Under the pieces are notes generated by a model. It saw nothing but the letters and a program-made list of their open reading frames with translations. It had not been told where the DNA came from and made no database searches. DNA of 64,000 nt from Amyelois transitella. Lineage: Eukaryota; Arthropoda; Insecta; Lepidoptera; Pyralidae. The DNA lies in NCBI RefSeq assembly GCF_032362555.1, contig NC_083510.1:9265501-9329500 (forward strand). The letters are read 5' to 3'. The position numbers were made by a program, and so were the translations under genes. Shown here piece after piece: positions 23,344 to 34,676 of the stretch. Position 1 is the first letter of the stretch, and each line of letters begins with the position of its first letter.

Positions 23344-23540
23344 TCCTACTACTATTATAAAGGCGAAAGTTTGTATGGATGTTTGTTACTCTTTCACGCA
23401 AAAACTACTGAACCGATTACCATGAAATTTGGTATGTAGGTAGCTGAAGACCCAGAATAACACATAGGCTACTTTTTATCCCAGAGTTCCCGCGGGATTG
23501 ATAGGGTTTCCATGCGGACGAAGTCGCGGGCGGCCTCTAG
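23344..23540 (+). mobile_element. Helitron-like element (type D)
   Basis: TCCTACTACTATTATAAAG start after A; hairpin GCGGACGAAGTCGC; CTAG at 23537-23540 followed by T. Similar throughout to 17682-17889. Confidence 0.8.
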
Positions 23541-23639
23541 TTCATTAATAAATGGTAACGGGTAAAGAAGAAAAAGAAAGAAATTACTTTACCAAGTCAA
23601 TCTTATGTCAGTCAGTAAAAAAAATTATTTGTAGTGATC

Positions 23640-23800
23640 TCTCTCATCTCTGCGTGGTTGCACCTCCCATAAATATATTTCAGGGACCGGGGTCCGCCTT
23701 CAGACTTTTTCTCTTAACTTGGTCCGGTTTTCGGCGTCCTCAATTTTTTGTCCATTGACTCGCATATCATCTTTTGCGACGTCCAACCATTTTATTTGTA
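23640..23800 (-). pseudogene. LINE ORF C-terminal remnant
   Basis: The minus strand reads WLDVAKDDMR then GQKIEDAENRTK, a LINE C-terminal pattern. It is homologous to 11025-11215. Confidence 0.55.
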
Positions 23801-24520
23801 GTGATATCGAAAATTATTCACGGATGTAGAATTTAGAGCGCCTTATTTATTAGCGCAAAAAGTCGTAATTGATTTTCGATGGAAGTTGATCCACGTGTAA
23901 GTTAAATTAGTTTTGATATACAAAGAGAAAAACTTGTTTATGGAAGATCTTATTTTAAACATATGTATATACCTACACATTATATATGTATTGTTACAAG
24001 TATCCAAGACTGTGAATTCAGTGTAAATATCAATAACAAAGATCATAACATCGGTCACGCAGTGATGCACATTTTGGTAAGATGTATTCTATTCAAAAGA
24101 ACCCTACGGAAGAACCCGTTACCCAAAGAATGACAGTATTGCCAAAAGGTTTGTTAAGCCTGACATTAGAACTAAGCCGCCCATTTAGCGTGTCTATAAT
24201 GACAGTGGACAATAGCCTTGTGACCACGTGATCACCTCTTGCAAAATTTCACTAACATATGCTTCGGTGCGCAACAATTAGACTATTGTTAACAAATTAA
24301 GTCTACGTTTTCATGTATCTTAGAGCATCAGTTGTAATACCAGACTCAAAAAGCGTGATGAGTTTCGAATTCAACCCTGAAAATTTACCAATTACTTTTC
24401 TGCTCGGCAAGGTACACTCAGCTTACCTTTCCTGCCATCATGTTAACACACTCTAAGTAGGTCACATCATATTCTTTTTCCTCCTGTCATAAATCCGGGT
24501 TACGCTTCACGTCTCTGAAG
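23801..24520. other. no gene recognised
   Basis: May include old degenerate repeats; nothing assignable. Confidence 0.4.
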
Positions 24521-24698
24521 ATAAATAATAAATAAATTTATACGGGACAAATTACACTGATTGAGTTAGCCTCGAAGTAAGTTCGAGACCCAGGCCAATC
24601 AGAAAAAGTTATTTTCTCATCATGCGATGGCCGGGATTCGAACCTGGGATCTCCGGTGTCACAGACAAGCGTACTACCGCTGCGCCATAGAGGCCGGC
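24521..24698 (-). repeat. tRNA-derived SINE
   Basis: The minus strand begins with a tRNA-like head: A box TGGCGCAGCGGTAG and a perfect B box GGTTCGAATCC. A unique part follows (TCTGATTGGCCTGGGTCTCG, then CTCAATCAGTG) and an ATTTATTTATT tail. The 5' bases cannot pair with the 3' side as an acceptor stem, so it is a SINE, not a tRNA gene. Confidence 0.75.
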
Positions 24699-24819
24699 AA
24701 GAAGAAAAACCAAGTGCGCCTTTAAACCATGATCTCAATTGAATAAGTAAGGTTTGTACACGAAGCAAATTGTCAAACCTCCGATACCCTCACTCACATC
24801 GAATTACGTTAAAACCTAC

Positions 24820-24915
24820 ATGGTTATGCCTGTTCCCTTAGTTGCCTTATGCGACATCCATTGGAAAGATCAAAAGCAGTCGTATTCTGTATAGGAAAAC
24901 CAAAGGGAACCAACA
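24820..24915 (-). repeat. family A 5'-part fragment
   Basis: Remnants CCCTTAGTTGCCTTATGCGA and CATCCATTGGAAAGA. Confidence 0.5.
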
Positions 24916-25384
24916 CTATATAGGTATCATTAGTAAAATCAAACTCACCAGTTCCATTAAATATAAAACACATAGTACGTCTAAGGTCAAACGAATCTAA
25001 AAACTAACGTTAATAATATCTCTTACTCTATCTCCAAAACTAAGTCTCAATCAAATTATAATACCTTTGTAATATCCTCGTATAGGGAATTCAAGGATAG
25101 GATGGTGTTAGTACACTAACTATTGTGATATCTGGAATGCTAGTTATCTAGATTTTTATGAGTTTTTTGCCTGTAGGCATGGGAAGTAAGCAGTTTTCAT
25201 CTTTGATTATTATAACTGATATTTTTTTTTTGTACAATCGATTTACAATTTTTAATTTCTATAATTGTATGGATTTTTATTTATTACGAATGACCTCAAA
25301 GACTAATTTTAATAAAAGTCACTCTAATAGAATGAACTGGAAAATAATTCAGTAAGATGCGTAATCTAAATCTTATTTAAAAAC

Positions 25385-25571
25385 ATACTTACATATAGTC
25401 CATATAGTCACGTCTATATCCCTAGCGGGGTAGACAGAGCCAACGTGAAAGGGCACGTTCGCATGTATTGCTTTATAATGGAATTGAGATTCAAACAGTA
25501 ACAGGTTGCTAGCCCATCGCATACAAGAGAAATCCCAAAGTTATTCTAAAGTGCTGGAAACCACATGGCAA
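25385..25571 (-). repeat. family A retroposon with internal deletion
   Basis: Has the AGCGGGGTAGACAGAGCCAA box, AACAGGTTGCTAGCCCATCG, and an end AGTGCTGGAAACCACATGGC. The GGCGACTAAGGGATAG segment is missing. Confidence 0.75.
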
Positions 25572-26059
25572 TTTTAATTTTAGTATATTTGTAGTAAACC
25601 AAGTTTTTGATAAGTAGTAGATAAAAAATTATAATAAAAGATAATCTATACTCCATTGTATAAATATACGAGTATGTATAGATCTGAGGTAACTAGTACA
25701 AACAGCATAACTGATAAATGATGATACAACTTTTGTATCGATAAAACATTACAATCGCACGTCCATTCAGAGCTGTAGGTCTTAAGGCCATCGCACACTT
25801 CTAGCTATACATGCCGTACTATAAATAATACCTTGGTGACCGATCGTAGTCGACAAAGTGAAGCAAAACAGTTTTTCTTTTTATTAATTGTTTCAAATGA
25901 CATCTAAGTTTTTAGTTGTTAATAGTAAAAAATTATGGAATCCTGGAACACCTGATTGTCAATCACATTGACTACTGGGTCAAGAGTTTCGCTGGAGAAA
26001 TCATGGTAGCCTAGCAATTGATTTTTATAATGAGCACGGGAAGAGCTAGCTCTAGATGA

Positions 26060-26150
26060 ATGTGTCTATTCCCTTAGTCGCCTTTTGTGTCATCCATGAG
26101 AAAGAGATGAACTGGTCGTATTCTCAAGTGCCGAGGACCATACTGTATAT
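26060..26150 (-). repeat. family A 5'-part fragment
   Basis: TATTCCCTTAGTCGCCTTTT, CATGAGAAAGAGATG and GTGCCGAGGACCATACTG. Confidence 0.6.
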
Positions 26151-26219
26151 AAAATAATTAATAATTCTTGCTATGAAATATATTAATATACATTATAGCT
26201 AAGTCTGTGACTGGCTTTA

Positions 26220-26548
26220 TCGTCGTCACTGAGGCTGCGTGTAATTGTTTATTATCACTGCGCACGCGCAATCCTGCCGCATTTAGCAAGAGACAAACGA
26301 AAGGAGCACTGGCTGGCGCAGCCTCCCGCGCTATTTGAATTCAGAATTCGAATTTCGATTTAAAAAATCGAGTTCGATTTTAAATTGAAAATTTAGCCGC
26401 GAGAATTACCTAAATTTGAACATTCTATGTCAAATTTTACTTGTGTTTTTATTTTTTAATTTCGGTTTTGTGCTTGTGTTAATAATTTTATAGATAGTGC
26501 TGTTGTGGTTATTCCGGTGTTGAAAGAGGACTTCTTTTCTTCTGAAAT
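26220..26548 (+). promoter_or_regulatory. candidate promoter and 5' UTR with NRF-1/EWG palindrome
   Basis: TGCGCACGCGCA at 26259-26270 is a perfect NRF-1 consensus (EWG in insects), in a GC-rich patch (26255-26335) within AT-rich DNA. Such sites are typical of TATA-less promoters. About 280 bp downstream an ATG with A at -3 opens a 7-nt exon piece ending in GTAAG. Confidence 0.45.
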
Positions 26549-26555
26549 ATGAACG
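26549..26555 (+). CDS. candidate alternative first coding exon of elongase gene 1
   Basis: ATGAACG followed by a GTAAGA donor. Joined to the acceptor at 42225 it stays in frame with the elongase (M-N-G-A-N-S-T-F-D-M...), adding nine residues and an N-S-T glycosylation sequon. The implied intron is 15.7 kb (26556-42224). Frame agreement alone has a one-in-three chance, so transcript data are decisive. Confidence 0.4.
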
Positions 26556-27265
26556 GTAAGATTCTAATTATGACGCTTAGGTATAGAAAATACTTGTAGC
26601 GATTAAGACGATGATTAAGTCATGCATCCTTTGTTGAGAGTTTTTCCGCGTACTACCTGAGGTTTTCTTGGTATTATGAAATAGCTTATTAACTTATGTC
26701 ATAATCTTGATATATTCATTTAAATGTAAATTTTATTTTATTTTTTTATGATTTATTTATTAGACCCGATACTTTTTTCTGACTATACCATATAAGTACT
26801 TAATTTCTTAATTAGAAGACATTAAGTGTTAATAATATCAGGAATCTTAATGGTAATATCCGGTATGTTTTTCTCAAGTCACTTCTCACATTTGCACGTA
26901 ATATTGAAATTTATATTTGCTATCAAAATGTTCTCACACACGTAGATACGTGAAAACTATTTGAACATTATTACTACACGCGATAGAATCTGACACCTGA
27001 TTTATGCTGAAGGCACAAAAATTTTACTTACTCAAAAAGTTATGCATCATTATTATTTATATATTTAACAAAATAGTAATTTTATATTTGCGTCAGTAAA
27101 AATGGCTTAATTTTTCATTCGGTCATATAAGAAAAATATTGTAAAAGATTTCCTTACGTTTAACTAAAACTAAAATTACAGTGTTAGTGAAACTATTTAA
27201 GTGTTACTCTGTCGACATATTGGTGAAACTTTTTTTTTACAGACTTAGCCCGCCGTATAGAATAA

Positions 27266-27290
27266 TATACAGGGTGACAGAAATATTCCG
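27266..27290 (+). repeat. solo mariner-type terminal repeat
   Basis: TATACAGGGTGAC matches the end of the element at 57260-57739. No partner end was found nearby. Confidence 0.4.
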
Positions 27291-27661
27291 TCTCACAAAT
27301 AGTAAAAGTATAGGAATATACAAAAAAAAAGAATACATTAACATATTCAATGCTTTTGCTTCAGTAGCAACTTTATAAAAAAGGCATTTCAGATATTTTA
27401 TATAAAATTAATAAATTACATAAAATAAAGAATTTTTGGAAATCTTAGTGCTTTCCCTAAGTTTCTCAAAGAACCTACTTTTTACGTTCACAAATATCAA
27501 TGGAAATTTCTAACGGAAGAGTTTTGTATTGATTGTGAAGGCCGAACGGATCTTATAAGTAAATAAAATTTTTATCAACATCTTTTTTTATAATTACTGC
27601 CTAAACATCAAAACACTTAATCGTGTTCCCAGTCACACACTTAGCCCCAGAGCCTTCTATA

Positions 27662-27698
27662 AATGTTGTAAATATGCTGTTAGCATATTTACAACATT
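27662..27698. repeat. perfect 17-bp inverted repeat, 3-nt spacer
   Basis: Arms at 27662-27678 and 27682-27698 (AATGTTGTAAATATGCT) pair without mismatch around GTT. Confidence 0.9.
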
Positions 27699-27699
27699 G

Positions 27700-29341
27700 C
27701 AAATAACAAAAAAAATTATCATATTTCGAAGAAAACTCTATGAGTACAGCAAAAAACTAATCTCGCACTCATAAAAACATAGTTGATTAGATATTGACCA
27801 TGATCACGTCTCGTGTGCAAATTCAAATTTGAACAGAACAGGTAGGTACTGCAAATTAATGCCTTACTCCACGAGATTGACGTCATCAAATTTTGTGGAT
27901 ATCAAAAAATCAAATCAATAATGAATAGGATCAAAGGTTAACAAAACGGACATGATTAAACTTGACCGTGATGTAAAAAGGTTCATTGACTTTATTTTGG
28001 AAAGCCCATAAAATTATTAGTAGATAACTGTTAAGTTACTAATACTGTTTTTTTTTTTTATATACGGATACAAGTTTGCTTAATATATAAACCCGCGAAG
28101 TCTATTGACACGGATTTATGAACCGTTAATTTAAAGTTAATTCGCATGTTTTCAAAATCAACGTTGGATGATACCGTTTGGTTTCTTGTTTAATTTATAC
28201 TTGATAAAAAAAACCTCCACTCCACTCCTCCACATAATCAGTTTTTTCAAATCATTTTATTTGGTCACATAATAAATCAAAGTAAGGGTAAATTATGAAA
28301 CACATAAAGAGGACAATATTTTGTTAAACATAACTTTTTTGAAAATTAAATTAATTAAAAAAAAATGCAACCCTTTAGCAACCCTTTATTGCAACATAAA
28401 TTCTTTCAGGGATTGATTTCCAACCCCTGTTATTGAAGTTCTGTACATAGGCGAAAAATGGTTGCTTCGGGAGAGGCATGTTTAATTTTACTCGAGGCAT
28501 TAAAAGGGCTGATTACATCAATCAATTACTTTCTGTTCATTATTTAATAATATTTACAAACTAGCCATCCTAGATATGTCAAGTTATATAAAAAAAACTC
28601 GTGTGGAAGTGATATTTACGTCATTATTCAATTAAAACCCATGATCGACGCAATTAAAGCCATTATTCCAGTTGAAATGGTTATATTATTACAAATAGTT
28701 TACAATTTTCCATAATACACAAGTATTTTTTACGGCTGATAAATATGAGATTTTTTTTATAAATACTATAAAATATAAACATCTTTAATAAAATCAACAA
28801 TACCTAAGAAATAGATTAAGAATCTACTAGCCTACTTCATTAAGATTTAAAATTAAATGTGATTAGAAATTTACAGTGTGGGTTATTCACACAACGATAT
28901 AAAGATTTATATCGAAGTTTACAAGTTGTATATAGTCTTATTTACATAGAAATAAAGCCCATTCTAACAACAGGCATGTAAATATTGCTTACACGTGCGC
29001 AGGCCAAATACCAGTTAAACATCAAAGTAGGTAGACAGCTATATATATTATTACGAGTATTAATAATTGAAATACTTCCTTTATTTACTATCTCTTAAAC
29101 TAGGTGGTAAATTTTGTAAATTAAAAAAGTCAAGAAAATAATTATTAAAATAATTTTTCGATGAAAAAAAAATCACGCTACAAGAACATATAAAATTATG
29201 ACTCAGTAAAAGCATAAAATAAAAGTTAATAAGTAGTATATTAAAAAATAGGAATAGAATAAAATTTCAAGTACTTTAATTATATTTTACTTATAATTTA
29301 GCTGTTTGTTAATAATTTTATAACTATTAAGTAATGTACTA
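27700..29341. other. intronic AT-rich DNA, nothing recognised
   Basis: If the first exon at 26549 is real, this is part of elongase gene 1 intron 1. Confidence 0.45.
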
Positions 29342-29617
29342 TCTATACTGACATTATAAAGCTGAAGAGTTTGTTTGTTTGTTTGTTTGAACGCGTTAAT
29401 TTCAGGAATTACTGTTTCGAATTGAAAAATTTGAAAAGTTTGTGTTAAAAAGAGCATTTATCGAGGAAGGCTTTAGGCTATATAACATCTCGCTGCAACT
29501 AATAGGAGCGAAGAAATAATGGAGAATATATAAAAAAGGGGAAATTATTCATCCTTGAGGGCTTCAATGTTGCCCAAAATAACTTTTCCACGCGGACGAA
29601 GTCGCGAGCACAGCTAG
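29342..29617 (+). mobile_element. Helitron-like element (type C)
   Basis: TCTATACTGACATTATAAAG start after A; ends with CGCGGACGAAGTCGCG, then CAGCTAG before T. It contains a short GTTTGTTTG run near its 5' end. Confidence 0.8.
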
Positions 29618-30106
29618 TTAAGTAATAAAATTAAATAATTATTTACAAAGTAAACAACCACTTACATAAAAAAAAAATAACAACAAATATGACGTAAAAA
29701 GAAACTATTTTCGTAAACAAAAAATAAACTTCTTACTAAAATTAGACTAATATAGTCGGCCATCCTAACACACCAAACCGGTTCGCGGACCCTCCAAGCC
29801 ATCTGGAACCTTCGTGCCTTATAAATTGCAAACATATTACGTCAAATGTTAATGACATTGTCTTTATGTAATAACCTGATCAAGACCTACTTACGATTCA
29901 CGCTATTTATAAGGGCTACTGCCGTACACTTAAAGTCAATTCTTTTATTGTATTACTTGCAGTTGTCTGCGTCTTCGTATGCGTGGAAGAGTCGCAAATC
30001 CCACAGGAATTATATTGTAGTCTTTTTGGCATTTATGAAAAGTACCCGACGTCATTTTCCAAACTGTTCTTAGTCCACGCAAATAATAAAGAGAAAATAT
30101 TTGTAT

Positions 30107-30215
30107 TTTTGTATGTTTGTAACGAATATACTCAAAAGCTACTGGACTTCGCTAAATTTGGCGCATATATAGAATGGACCTTCGAAAGTGACATAGGTAT
30201 TTTTTCTAGAATTTT
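30107..30215 (+). repeat. degenerate dispersed repeat
   Basis: A block with TATGTTTGTAACGAATA, CTCAAAAGCTACTGGACT and CCTTCGAAAGTGACATAGG resembles the 'unpaired query' segments common in insect Helitron-like repeats. The ends are unclear. Confidence 0.35.
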
Positions 30216-30386
30216 CACGAAAATAAAGCCCTGCCCTAAAGCAAGTTATATATCTATACACAAAATTTCAAGAATATTGCTTCAGTAGATAACGCGTGAA
30301 GAGAGATAAAATTTAACCTTAAGAGACAACAAACAAAAAAATATTTGCATGCAGTATTAGTTGAGATTCACAAAACAAAAAAAAAA

Positions 30387-30657
30387 GTACATACATACAT
30401 ACATACATATTGTCACGTCTATATCCCTTGCGGGGTAGACAGAGCCAACAGTCTTGAAAAGACTAAATGGCCACGTTCAGCTATTTGGCTTTATGATAGA
30501 ATTGAGATTCAAATAGTGACAGGTTGCTAGCCCATCGCCTAAAAAAAAAAGAATCCCATTTGTGTAAGCCTATCCCTTAGTCGCCTTTTACGACATCCAT
30601 GGGAAAGATATGGAGTGGTCCTATTCTTTTTTCATTGGTGCCGGGAACCACACGGCA
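30387..30657 (-). repeat. family A retroposon, full length
   Basis: Complete, from the TACATACATACATA tail to GTGCCGGGAACCACACGGCA, close to the 14037 copy. Confidence 0.85.
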
Positions 30658-30699
30658 AAAAAAAAAAAAAGTAGAATAACTATAACGAAAAATATAAAA

Positions 30700-30795
30700 C
30701 ATTTGAGTCGCGCGGCGTGGTAGGTACCGCGCAAACCACGCCTCTTCCTTACAGCGTCATGTTTTGCACTTCATACGGCGCGGGTGAATTTTATA
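30700..30795. other. CpG-rich patch with interleaved inverted repeats
   Basis: GCGCGG (30710-30715) pairs with CCGCGC (30727-30732). GGCGTGGT (30714-30721) pairs with ACCACGCC (30735-30742). The patch stands out from AT-rich intronic DNA. It may be a regulatory element or a foreign repeat; no known motif is certain. Confidence 0.35.
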
Positions 30796-31119
30796 TCGGT
30801 GTTATTTTTAAATTGTTATATCTTCTAAGATGTTCATTGAAATTAAGTGATGTCAAAGACAATTATGTTCACAATTAAATACTCTTAATCAACAACACAT
30901 TTATTTGGATAAAGATTAATATTATTACGTTGATACAACTCTTAACAAATAATGCTTTAATAACGATCAAATTTGATTACCATAAAAACGGTTCTAGTGA
31001 ATTAATCTTACAAGATAGACATATACAGTCGTGGACATTTTTTTAGATTATTTCAAGAAGAATAACTTTCTTAACTCTTTCATACATATATTTTTGGTAT
31101 CTTGAACCGTTTTCGCAAC

Positions 31120-31290
31120 GCACGCAACGAATTTCACATTTTCTTTTATTTCTTCGCCCCTTATAGTTGCAGCGTGATGTTATATAATTATGTACATAGC
31201 CTAAAGCTTTCCTCGATAAATGGTCTATTCAACGCAAAATAGTAAATTTTTCAATTCGAACCAATAGTTCCTGAGATTAGCACGTTAAAA
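31120..31290 (-). mobile_element. Helitron-like type C, fragment
   Basis: Matches the middle of type C (ATAGTTGCAGCGTGATGTTA, CCTCGATAAATGGTCTATTC, GTTCCTGAGATTAGC). Both ends are missing. Confidence 0.7.
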
Positions 31291-32360
31291 AAATTTCTGG
31301 TGTTCGTCCCGCTTGTGTCCTGTTGAGGTTTCGCGTGAGACCACGATCATGTTTTGTTATACCTACATTGTTTGATAAGTGAAACCTCAAGGAAACGAAA
31401 AGATTTAAATTCTGCTACATATTATGTGCCAATTATAAAATTGTATATAAAATTTAACCTTTAAATTTAAAATTTAATTTTTTTGTATGTATGTATGAAA
31501 CTAATTTATATCTAGAAAAAAAGGAGGCGTGCATATATGTATGCAATACGCAATCGAACTTAAAATAACATAGATAAATTTCAGATATCTGAGTTAGAAA
31601 TAGCATCATTTAAAATAAACGCGAATATATCTCGAACTTTTCCGATTGTATCTTTATAAAAACTTGATTTAAATTTATGAACTAATACTAGGTTTTTTCC
31701 GAATAATTTGAAAATGGTCACTACAAAGAACAACATTCTAATAAGTTTTTTTCATGACGCAAATTGATCAATATTTTTAAATTGTTTTATAAAAATTCGG
31801 CCAAACCCGTTCCATTGCTGCGCCACGACCAAAAAAAAAATTAATGTAAGTATATAAATTTTAAACGCAATTTCTTGTTCGGACTTTAGTCTGGGGTTTT
31901 TGTGCATATTTTGCGTCATCGTTTTTATTATAATCCAATAAAGCGAGCTCATATCTATAGAATAAATCATATTGGAAAAGTTAGACCCGAAAAAACGTGA
32001 TACAAAATGCTATTCGAAAATAAGTCTTATTCAGTCTAGACAAAAAATGAACGCAAAACGTATGAATTTTGATACAGTTTTCAATGTTTTGACAAATTAG
32101 TCCGGAAGGCTTTTACATACAAAACATTTTAAATAAGTAGATACCCCAAACGAAGCCGGCCGCGAAACTAGTATGTATGTTACAATTTGTTTCAGGTTTT
32201 AAATTTGGAACGGCCGAATTAACATCAATACAATATACACGGAACAATGACTGATTTCACTTATTGTATAGTTGCGACAGAAATCGTTTGTATTATGTTC
32301 TGAACGCTTTGCGCAATATAAACTTCACCCATGACCGCCAATGCGTAAGATTTGATGTAA

Positions 32361-32560
32361 TTTTTGCACTGACATTGAATCTTGTGAAGCCATTCCCTTT
32401 ACTGAAATTTCCGATATTAATTTATAATAATTTGGATTCTCGCATTAGCTTGACCAACAACAAAGTTTTTTGTACAAATTTTTACGGCGCTGACATTGAA
32501 TCTTGTGTTGCGCCATTCCATTTTCTGATGTTTCCGATATCAATTTATCATATTGTACAA
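32361..32560. repeat. direct duplication, two units about 120 bp apart
   Basis: CTGACATTGAATCTTGTG and TTTCCGATAT(T/C)AATTTAT occur in the same order at about 32368-32432 and 32489-32550, with differences between units. Confidence 0.6.
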
Positions 32561-33046
32561 TTTAACATTTTTAGATTCATAGATATATTACATTGAGCAA
32601 CAGTCATACTTATTGTGTTTTTGTACAGATTCACTGACCGTTCTCTGTTTCAACTTTTTATAAATCCATCAAATTATTAGTAAAAAGACATGATGATAAT
32701 TACGTTATCAAAGATAAATTCTCGTAGAATTGGAATAAAAAAATAAAATAAAAAGCAAATGTTTTTTGATTTTTTTTTTTGCCCTTCCCCTGTAGCATGC
32801 TTTTTATCGCACGAAAAACTATAGATATAAAGACTATACAAATATACGTGAAACGGACCATGAAAGCCATAATTTCTCATGCGACGAAAAATTAAGTGTC
32901 GTAAATTTGTTTTAAATGAATATAACGGAATCTGAATTTAGCATGAACCTACAAGTATCTACGCAACTAGAGGAGTGTAGGGAATTACCTAGAAAAGAAT
33001 GTCCCGATATTCCACGGGAAGGGAAATTATATAAGTTTATTTGTTT

Positions 33047-33165
33047 TATTAGAGTTATGAATGTGGATGAAGCAAAGGAAATATGCAGAGATCGTGGCAA
33101 GTGGAAAGAGGTAGTCTCTGCCTACCCCTCCGGGAAAGAGGCGTGATTTTATGTATGTATGTATG
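33047..33165 (+). pseudogene. family B LINE 3' end
   Basis: A 5'-truncated copy. The frame reads VMNVDEAKEICRDRGKWKEV then SAYPSGKEA and a stop, followed by a (TATG)n tail. This is the C-terminus of a non-LTR retrotransposon ORF; the clade was not determined. Confidence 0.7.
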
Positions 33166-33280
33166 TTTATTTGTTTGTTTGTTGTCTCTTAACGCCTAAG
33201 CCAATCTTCTTAAAATTACCGAATACATAATTAAGAGTCTGAAGAGGGACATAGGGTACATCCTGGTAAAAACTCTAGCT
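33165..33280 (+). repeat. dispersed repeat R
   Basis: Directly follows family B. TTTGTTTGTTTGTTGTCTC, CCAATCTTCTTAAAATTA and AAGAGTCTGAAGAGGGACAT are shared with 4117-4235. Confidence 0.5.
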
Positions 33281-33657
33281 TCCTTAGGATCAGCGAAATA
33301 CCATTATTTTTTGTTGGTGGCGCCGGAGATGCTGCAGGCAAATGCTGTTTTGCAATTCAAACTTTAACCGTGACATTTTATCGCAATCTGTCAAGTCTTT
33401 ATGCTACAGTCAAAGTGTTGTAGATGAACAATTTGTCATCTCATGCAAATTGTATGTAGTTGCACTAGAGTAATACAATTTTATGGAGGCATCACAATTT
33501 TGACGTGACCATTCAAGTGACTAAGTCTTGTATTATAATATGCTAGTTAGCTTATTTAATCGGTTTTATCAAAGAAAATTAATAGTATTCGAAGTGCTTA
33601 AATATACAATGTTTATGATGTCTAATGCAATGATTTTCATGAAACTAAATTTGTTAT

Positions 33658-33770
33658 TACATACATACATATAATGACGCCTATATCCCTTGGGGTAGAC
33701 AGAGGTAAAAGTCTCGATAAGACTGATAGTCTACGTTTGGCTTAATGATACTCGTAGAATTGAGACAAAA
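33658..33770 (-). repeat. family A fragment
   Basis: Has a CATACATACATA tail, then CTTGGGGTAGACAGAGG and CTACGTTTGGCTTAATGAT. Confidence 0.65.
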
Positions 33771-33811
33771 TATGGCAAAAGTTTTTAAATAATTTTGTAG
33801 CAGAATAAACA

Positions 33812-34027
33812 GTGCAGTGTGGTTCCCGACCCTTTTGAGTGTCACTCCATACCTTTCTAGTGGATGTCGTAAATGGCGACAAAAGGAAGGCTAAAAAACT
33901 TGGGATTCTTCTTGTAGGCGATGGGTTAGCAACCTGTCACTATTTGAAACCTTAATTCTACCAGTCTTTTCAAAACTGTTGGCTCTGTCTACCCCGCCAA
34001 GGATACAAACGACTATATGTATGTAGG
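33812..34027 (+). repeat. family A retroposon, near full length
   Basis: GTGCAGTGTGGTTCCCGAC start through GTCTACCCCGCCAAGGAT and a TATGTATG tail. It lacks the GAACGTGGCC segment. Confidence 0.8.
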
Positions 34028-34032
34028 TTAAA

Positions 34033-34120
34033 CATACATACTAATTATCTCTTACGGGGTAGACAGAGCCAATAGTCTCGCAATGACTAAAAAGCCATGT
34101 TTAGCTGTATGAACGTCATG
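34033..34120 (-). repeat. family A fragment, tail-to-tail with the preceding copy
   Basis: ACATACATA then TTACGGGGTAGACAGAGCCA and AAGCCATGTTTAGCTG. It forms an inverted pair with 33812-34027. Confidence 0.7.
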
Positions 34121-34379
34121 TGGGATATAATGACCGTACTTTGATAAATGACAAGCTTATTATATCATCGATCAAGTAGTAAGTAAACAACTCGACATGA
34201 ATTACTTATAAATAAGTTAGAATGATATTGATGCTCTATAAAGATAAAAAGCATGTATCCTTTTTACATTATTAAATAGAATCAATTTTATTCTCATTTA
34301 TCATATTGAAACTGAATCAAAATCGAGTAGAGCATTTTTTGTCATCTGTTATTAGCAATGGTATTTCTAAAATCTACTA

Positions 34380-34676
34380 ACATACATTTATTAATCACGT
34401 TTATCACATATGGGGTAGACAGAGTCAACAGTCTCACAATGACTGAAAGGCCACGTTCAACTGTATGGCTCAAAGTTCAAAGTTGGAATTGAAAGCCAAA
34501 AATGACAGGTTGCTAGCCCATCTCCTAAAAGAAGAATTCCAATTTTTACATAAATACATAAAATCACCTCTTTATCCTTGCGAGGTAGTTAAGTCGACTT
34601 TTACGACATCCATGGAAATGAGATGGAGTGGCCCTATTCTTTTTTTATTGTTGTCGGGAACCACACGGCACCTCGA
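34380..34676 (-). repeat. family A retroposon interrupted by a short tail fragment
   Basis: Both halves of family A are present. Between them (about 34550-34595) is a stretch resembling another retroposon tail (TACATAAAATCACCTCTTTA, then TTGCGAGGTAG), so a second element probably inserted inside. Confidence 0.7.

Noticed and set aside
24625..24698. Functional tRNA gene on the minus strand
   Set aside because: A and B boxes are good, but the acceptor stem cannot form and the sequence runs into a SINE body and tail.
29983..30288. 101-codon ORF
   Set aside because: It overlaps a dispersed repeat, has no domain signature and an ordinary AT-rich composition.
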